Of a DNA stretch of 64,000 nt, positions 60,526 to 64,000 are shown one piece after another. The DNA comes from Pseudoclavibacter sp. CFCC 11306 (GTDB lineage: Bacteria > Actinomycetota > Actinomycetes > Actinomycetales > Microbacteriaceae). Under the pieces are notes generated by a model. The model searched no databases and was not told the origin of the DNA. It was given only the letters and a program-made list of their open reading frames with translations. The first letter of the stretch is position 1; each line of letters begins with the position of its first letter. The stretch lies in contig NZ_WBKF01000001.1 of the NCBI RefSeq assembly GCF_008831235.1, positions 1,360,529 through 1,424,528 on the forward strand. Direction: 5' to 3'. Position numbers and translations under genes: made by a program.

Positions 60526-62196
60526 ATGCGCGTGCTGCCGGTCAACACCGATGTGCTGTTAGTCGAGCTGGACGAGCTCTCGCAGGCGGTGGCTCTCAAC
60601 CAGTCGCTGCTGGACGATCCGATTGCGGGAGTGCACGAGCTCGTTCCTGCCGCCCGCACGGTGCTCGTGCGTTTTCATCCGACCCGCATCGATGCCGCCG
60701 AGCTCACCGCGCTGCTGCTGGAACGCGACGTGAGCGCGCCGCTCGGTGCCGACGGAGAGATCGTCCAGGTGCCGGTCAGCTATGACGGAGACGACCTCGC
60801 CGAGGTGGCGGATCTGCTCGGCGTCACTCCTGAAGACGTCATCGCCATGCACACCGCCTCGACCTACACCGTCGCGTTCACCGGTTTCGCTCCCGGCTTC
60901 AGCTATCTGGTCGGCGGCGACCCGAGGCTGAACGTGCCGCGCCGGAGCATCCCCCGCACTGCCATTCCCGCCGGAGCCGTCGGTCTGGCCGGTACGTACA
61001 GCGGGATCTATCCGCGCGTCAGCCCCGGCGGCTGGCAGATCATCGGCACCACCGAGCTGCCGATGTTCGATCTGCGCCTGGATCCTCCCGCGACCCTGCG
61101 CCCCGGCATGCGCGTGCGCTTCGTCGAGGCCGAGAGATCGACGCGGCAGCAGCCGACTGCACCCCAGACCTCTGCCATCGCAGGCGAGGACAGCGGGTTG
61201 CGAACCGCACTGGAGGTCGTCGAGCCCGGGCTCGGCTCGACGCTGCAGGATCTGGGGCGACCGGGACACGCCGATCTCGGCGTCTCACGTTCCGGTGCTC
61301 TCGATCATGACAGCGCCCGATTGGCGGCCCGTCTCGTCGGCAACTCCTCCGATGCCGCAGGCATCGAGACGCACGGCGGTCTGCGACTGCGAGCGATCGG
61401 CGAACTGGTGCTCGCCGTCACCGGCGCGCAGGTGTCGGCCACCGTCCGCCCCGCGTCGACGCCGGAGACGGGCGCTGAACGCCCAGCAGCCCGGATGCAG
61501 GCTCCCCGCTCGGCTCCCGAGCTGCAGGCCTTCGCTCTGCGCGACGGCGAGACGCTCGAGCTCGGCTTTCCCACGCGCGGCAGCGTCGCATACGTCGGCG
61601 TACGCGGTGGGTTCGCCGTCGCCCCGGTGCTCGACAGCCTCTCGACCGATGTGCTCTCGGGCCTTGGCCCGAAGCCTCTGCGCGCCGGTGACGTGCTGCC
61701 GGTGCGCCGTGCCGCGGTCGCTGCGGTCGCACAGATCTGGGGTGCGGATGCACCCGACGACACTCTGCACAGCCGTCTGCCCGCCCCGGGCGACGTGGTC
61801 ACTCTCGATGTGGTGCTCGGGCCGCGTACCGAGATGTTCGCCGATGACGCGGTGCAGGCACTCTTCGATCAGCAGTGGGAGGTCACGGCGCAGTCGAACC
61901 GCGTCGGTCTGCGCCTGCACGGGCCGACGCCGCTGGAGCGCCGCGACCACCGAGAGCTCGAGTCTGAGGGCACCTCCTCTGGTGCTCTGCAGGTGCCGCC
62001 CAACGGGCAGCCGGTGCTGTTCATGGCCGATCACCCGCTGACCGGCGGCTACCCCGTCATCGGCTCGGTCGCCTCGTATCACCTCAATCTCGCCGGGCAG
62101 GTGCCGATCGGCGCCAGCATTCGCTTTCGTGCGGTCACCGCCCCTCCGGGGCAGGCATCCGCCGCCGACGACGCATCTCTCACGAAGGAGAACTGA
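60526..62196 (+). CDS. 5-oxoprolinase PxpB-PxpC fusion protein
   Basis: A 556-residue protein. Residues about 1-215 are PxpB (KipI, carboxyltransferase-domain AHS1: [33 protein letters not shown]). Residues about 235-550 are PxpC (KipA, AHS2: [64 protein letters not shown]). In most bacteria these are separate genes; the fusion keeps both complete. The start at 60526 lies one base after the YcsI stop. Confidence 0.95.
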   Translation: MRVLPVNTDVLLVELDELSQAVALNQSLLDDPIAGVHELVPAARTVLVRFHPTRIDAAELTALLLERDVSAPLGADGEIVQVPVSYDGDDLAEVADLLGVTPEDVIAMHTASTYTVAFTGFAPGFSYLVGGDPRLNVPRRSIPRTAIPAGAVGLAGTYSGIYPRVSPGGWQIIGTTELPMFDLRLDPPATLRPGMRVRFVEAERSTRQQPTAPQTSAIAGEDSGLRTALEVVEPGLGSTLQDLGRPGHADLGVSRSGALDHDSARLAARLVGNSSDAAGIETHGGLRLRAIGELVLAVTGAQVSATVRPASTPETGAERPAARMQAPRSAPELQAFALRDGETLELGFPTRGSVAYVGVRGGFAVAPVLDSLSTDVLSGLGPKPLRAGDVLPVRRAAVAAVAQIWGADAPDDTLHSRLPAPGDVVTLDVVLGPRTEMFADDAVQALFDQQWEVTAQSNRVGLRLHGPTPLERRDHRELESEGTSSGALQVPPNGQPVLFMADHPLTGGYPVIGSVASYHLNLAGQVPIGASIRFRAVTAPPGQASAADDASLTKEN

Positions 62197-62198
62197 AC

Positions 62199-63998
62199 AT
62201 GATCAGCAGAGTGCTCATCGCCAACCGCGGCGAGATCGCCGTGCGCATCGCTCGAGGCTGCGCCGCCTATGGAGTGACCTCGATCGCGGTGTACTCCGAC
62301 CCCGATGCCGATGCGCTGCACACCCGCGTCGCCGACGAGGCCTATGCCCTGCCCGGGGCCACTGCCGCTGACACGTACCTCGACATCGACGCACTCATCG
62401 ACGTCGCCCGACGTGCGCATGCTGACGCCGTGCACCCCGGTTACGGCTTTCTGTCAGAGAACGCCGACTTCGCTCAGGCCGTCATCGACGCAGGACTCGT
62501 CTGGATCGGCCCGCGGCCGCAGACGATCCGCTCGCTCGGCGACAAGGTGACCGCTCGCCAGCTGGCCTCCTCGGTCGGGGCCCCACTCGTCGAAGGCACT
62601 CCCGGGCCGGTCGCCGACGGAGCCGAGGCGCTGGCGTTCGCACAGCAGCACGGTCTGCCGATCGCGATCAAAGCCGCGTTCGGAGGCGGCGGACGAGGCC
62701 TGAAGGTGGCTTGGAGACTCGACGAGGTGGTCGACCAGTTCGAGTCGGCCGAACGAGAGGCGGTCGCCGCGTTCGGCCGCGGAGAATGCTTCATCGAACA
62801 GTACGTGCCACACCCGCGACACGTCGAAGCGCAGGTCGTCGGCGACGCCGACGGTCACGTCGTCGTGGTCGGCACTCGTGACTGCTCACTGCAGCGACGC
62901 AATCAGAAAGTCGTCGAAGAGGCACCGGCGCCGTTCCTCACCGACGAGCAGCGCAGCGCGATCGAGTCGGCGGCGAAGCGCATCTGCGAGGCCGCAGACT
63001 ATGTCAGCGCCGGCACGGTCGAGTTCCTGGTCGGGGCGAACGGCACGGTCTCGTTTCTCGAAGTGAACACCCGCCTGCAGGTCGAGCATCCGATCACCGA
63101 GCTGACCAGCGGCGTCGATCTGGTGCGACAGCAGCTGCGAGTCGCCGACGGGCTGCCGCTCGAGATCGACCAGACTCCGCTGCCACGGGGCCATGCCTTC
63201 GAGTTCCGCATCAACGCCGAAGACGCCGGGCGTGGGTTTCTGCCGGCACCCGGGCGCATCAGCCGTTTCGACGCTCCGGGTGGCGAGGGCGTGCGTCTCG
63301 ACTCCGGGGTCGTCGCAGGCAGTGTGGTGAGCGGGCTGTACGACTCGCTGCTGGCGAAGCTCGTGGTCTGGGGTGCCGATCGCGACGAGGCACTGCGCAA
63401 GGCCCGCCAGGCGCTGCGGGAGTTCCAGGTCGACGGTGTGCCGACGCTGCTGGACTTCGACCGGCGCGTCGTCGACGATCCAGCGTTCGCCGCCGCCGAT
63501 GCTGACGACTTCGCGGTGCACACGAGGTGGATCGAGACCGAATGCTCCTGGCTCGACGAGCTGCACCAGCCTTTCTCTGACCCGATGCCGAGCGAACCGC
63601 TGACACGCACCTGGATCGAGCTCGACGGTCGCCGTGTCGAGCTCGGGCTTCCGGCACAGCTGGTCGGCTCGCTGGCAGGCGGAGTCTCTGCGGCCGCCGT
63701 GCTGCAGAGCGGCCCCGGCGGCGAGGCGGTCGCAGCCAGTGCATCCGCCGCGGATGCCGCAGCCGACGGCGTCGGCTCGAACGAGCCCGGTGCGGTGTGC
63801 GCGCCGATCACCGGAACGCTCGTCGCGTGGAAGGCGGAAGACGGAGCGTCGGTCGCCGAAGGCGAGGTGCTCGCCGTCATGGAGGCGATGAAGATGGAGA
63901 CACAGGTGCTCGCGCCGTGCGCGGGGGTGCTGCACCGCGAGGCAGAGGTCGGCAGCGCGCTGATCAGCGGCGGAGCATGCATCGCTCTCGTGCGGTGA
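62199..63998 (+). CDS. Biotin carboxylase with fused BCCP domain
   Basis: A 599-residue protein. The biotin carboxylase part (about residues 1-450) begins [20 protein letters not shown], with ATP-grasp motifs [13 protein letters not shown] and [17 protein letters not shown] and [16 protein letters not shown]. After a linker, the C-terminal BCCP domain carries the biotin attachment site [12 protein letters not shown] at about residue 566. Such proteins belong to acyl-CoA or urea carboxylase-like enzymes. In the pxp operon its carboxylation partner is not certain; a related BC/BCCP pair accompanies pxp genes elsewhere. It starts after AAGGAG, two bases beyond the stop of the fusion gene. Confidence 0.93.
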   Translation: MISRVLIANRGEIAVRIARGCAAYGVTSIAVYSDPDADALHTRVADEAYALPGATAADTYLDIDALIDVARRAHADAVHPGYGFLSENADFAQAVIDAGLVWIGPRPQTIRSLGDKVTARQLASSVGAPLVEGTPGPVADGAEALAFAQQHGLPIAIKAAFGGGGRGLKVAWRLDEVVDQFESAEREAVAAFGRGECFIEQYVPHPRHVEAQVVGDADGHVVVVGTRDCSLQRRNQKVVEEAPAPFLTDEQRSAIESAAKRICEAADYVSAGTVEFLVGANGTVSFLEVNTRLQVEHPITELTSGVDLVRQQLRVADGLPLEIDQTPLPRGHAFEFRINAEDAGRGFLPAPGRISRFDAPGGEGVRLDSGVVAGSVVSGLYDSLLAKLVVWGADRDEALRKARQALREFQVDGVPTLLDFDRRVVDDPAFAAADADDFAVHTRWIETECSWLDELHQPFSDPMPSEPLTRTWIELDGRRVELGLPAQLVGSLAGGVSAAAVLQSGPGGEAVAASASAADAAADGVGSNEPGAVCAPITGTLVAWKAEDGASVAEGEVLAVMEAMKMETQVLAPCAGVLHREAEVGSALISGGACIALVR

Positions 63999-64000
63999 AC

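Overview
The window is 64 kb of high-G+C DNA that reads as an ordinary chromosome segment of an actinobacterium, probably in the order Micrococcales. The evidence is the codon bias, the many GTG starts, the ATGA-type stop/start overlaps, the actinobacterial families (DUF2510, DUF6541, CopD-CtaG fusion, branched-chain-type E1/E2 genes) and a Tat-exported polysaccharide deacetylase. The genus cannot be fixed from this sequence alone. No transposase, integrase, phage gene or CRISPR array was seen.

Layout. (1) 1-9 kb: a D-aspartate ligase-like ATP-grasp gene, cut by the window edge, diverges from an aspartate/glutamate racemase. Then come cysE-cysK, ung with a coupled short-chain dehydrogenase, metX, a polytopic glycosyltransferase-like protein, a LapA-type protein and a DUF2510 protein. 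(2) 9-13.3 kb: metF-metE, headed by a 650-bp non-coding region with two families of short tandem repeats, then tRNA-Gly(CCC). (3) 13.3-21.5 kb: a DUF6541 membrane protein divergent from a Tat-exported NodB-type deacetylase, then a PIF1-like helicase coupled to CopD-CtaG, and HU. (4) 21.6-31.5 kb: a zinc-starvation island. It has zinc-free paralogues of S14, L33, L28 and L36, a Zur-type regulator, a ZnuA/C/B/B ABC importer with a strong palindromic operator candidate, a permease/TIGR03943/propeller-like operon and an ECF S-component. (5) 31.5-41 kb: a branched-chain-type 2-oxoacid dehydrogenase (E1alpha-E1beta-E2), two aminotransferases, an MFS exporter, an Lrp-type regulator and a succinate-semialdehyde-type dehydrogenase. 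(6) 41.3-55 kb: a histidine-utilisation locus, hutH-M20-hutF-hutI-hutU-hutD, divergent from an IclR regulator, next to an amino-acid ABC importer operon that contains a second M20 peptidase. The 50.1-55.1 kb part is visibly more A+T-rich than its surroundings. (7) 55.2-64 kb: purB, then a GntR/FCD regulator divergent from a 5-oxoproline catabolic operon (NRAMP-like transporter, PxpA, YcsI-type hydro-lyase, PxpB-PxpC fusion, biotin carboxylase/BCCP).

How the parts work together. The zinc island fits one response: import zinc, and replace zinc-binding ribosomal proteins with versions lacking the Cys ligands. The hut locus carries histidine through urocanate, imidazolonepropionate and formiminoglutamate to formylglutamate (HutF branch). 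No HutG is visible, and an M20 amidohydrolase sits in the operon where a deformylase would be expected. The IclR regulator and the adjacent importer plausibly supply and control that pathway. The last operon plausibly imports 5-oxoproline and opens it to glutamate.

The points most worth a second look are the M20 enzymes in the hut locus, the eukaryote-like long urocanase, the apparent ATT start of the IclR gene, the repeat array before metF, the palindromic operator before znuA, and the strong hairpin inside the oxoprolinase operon.
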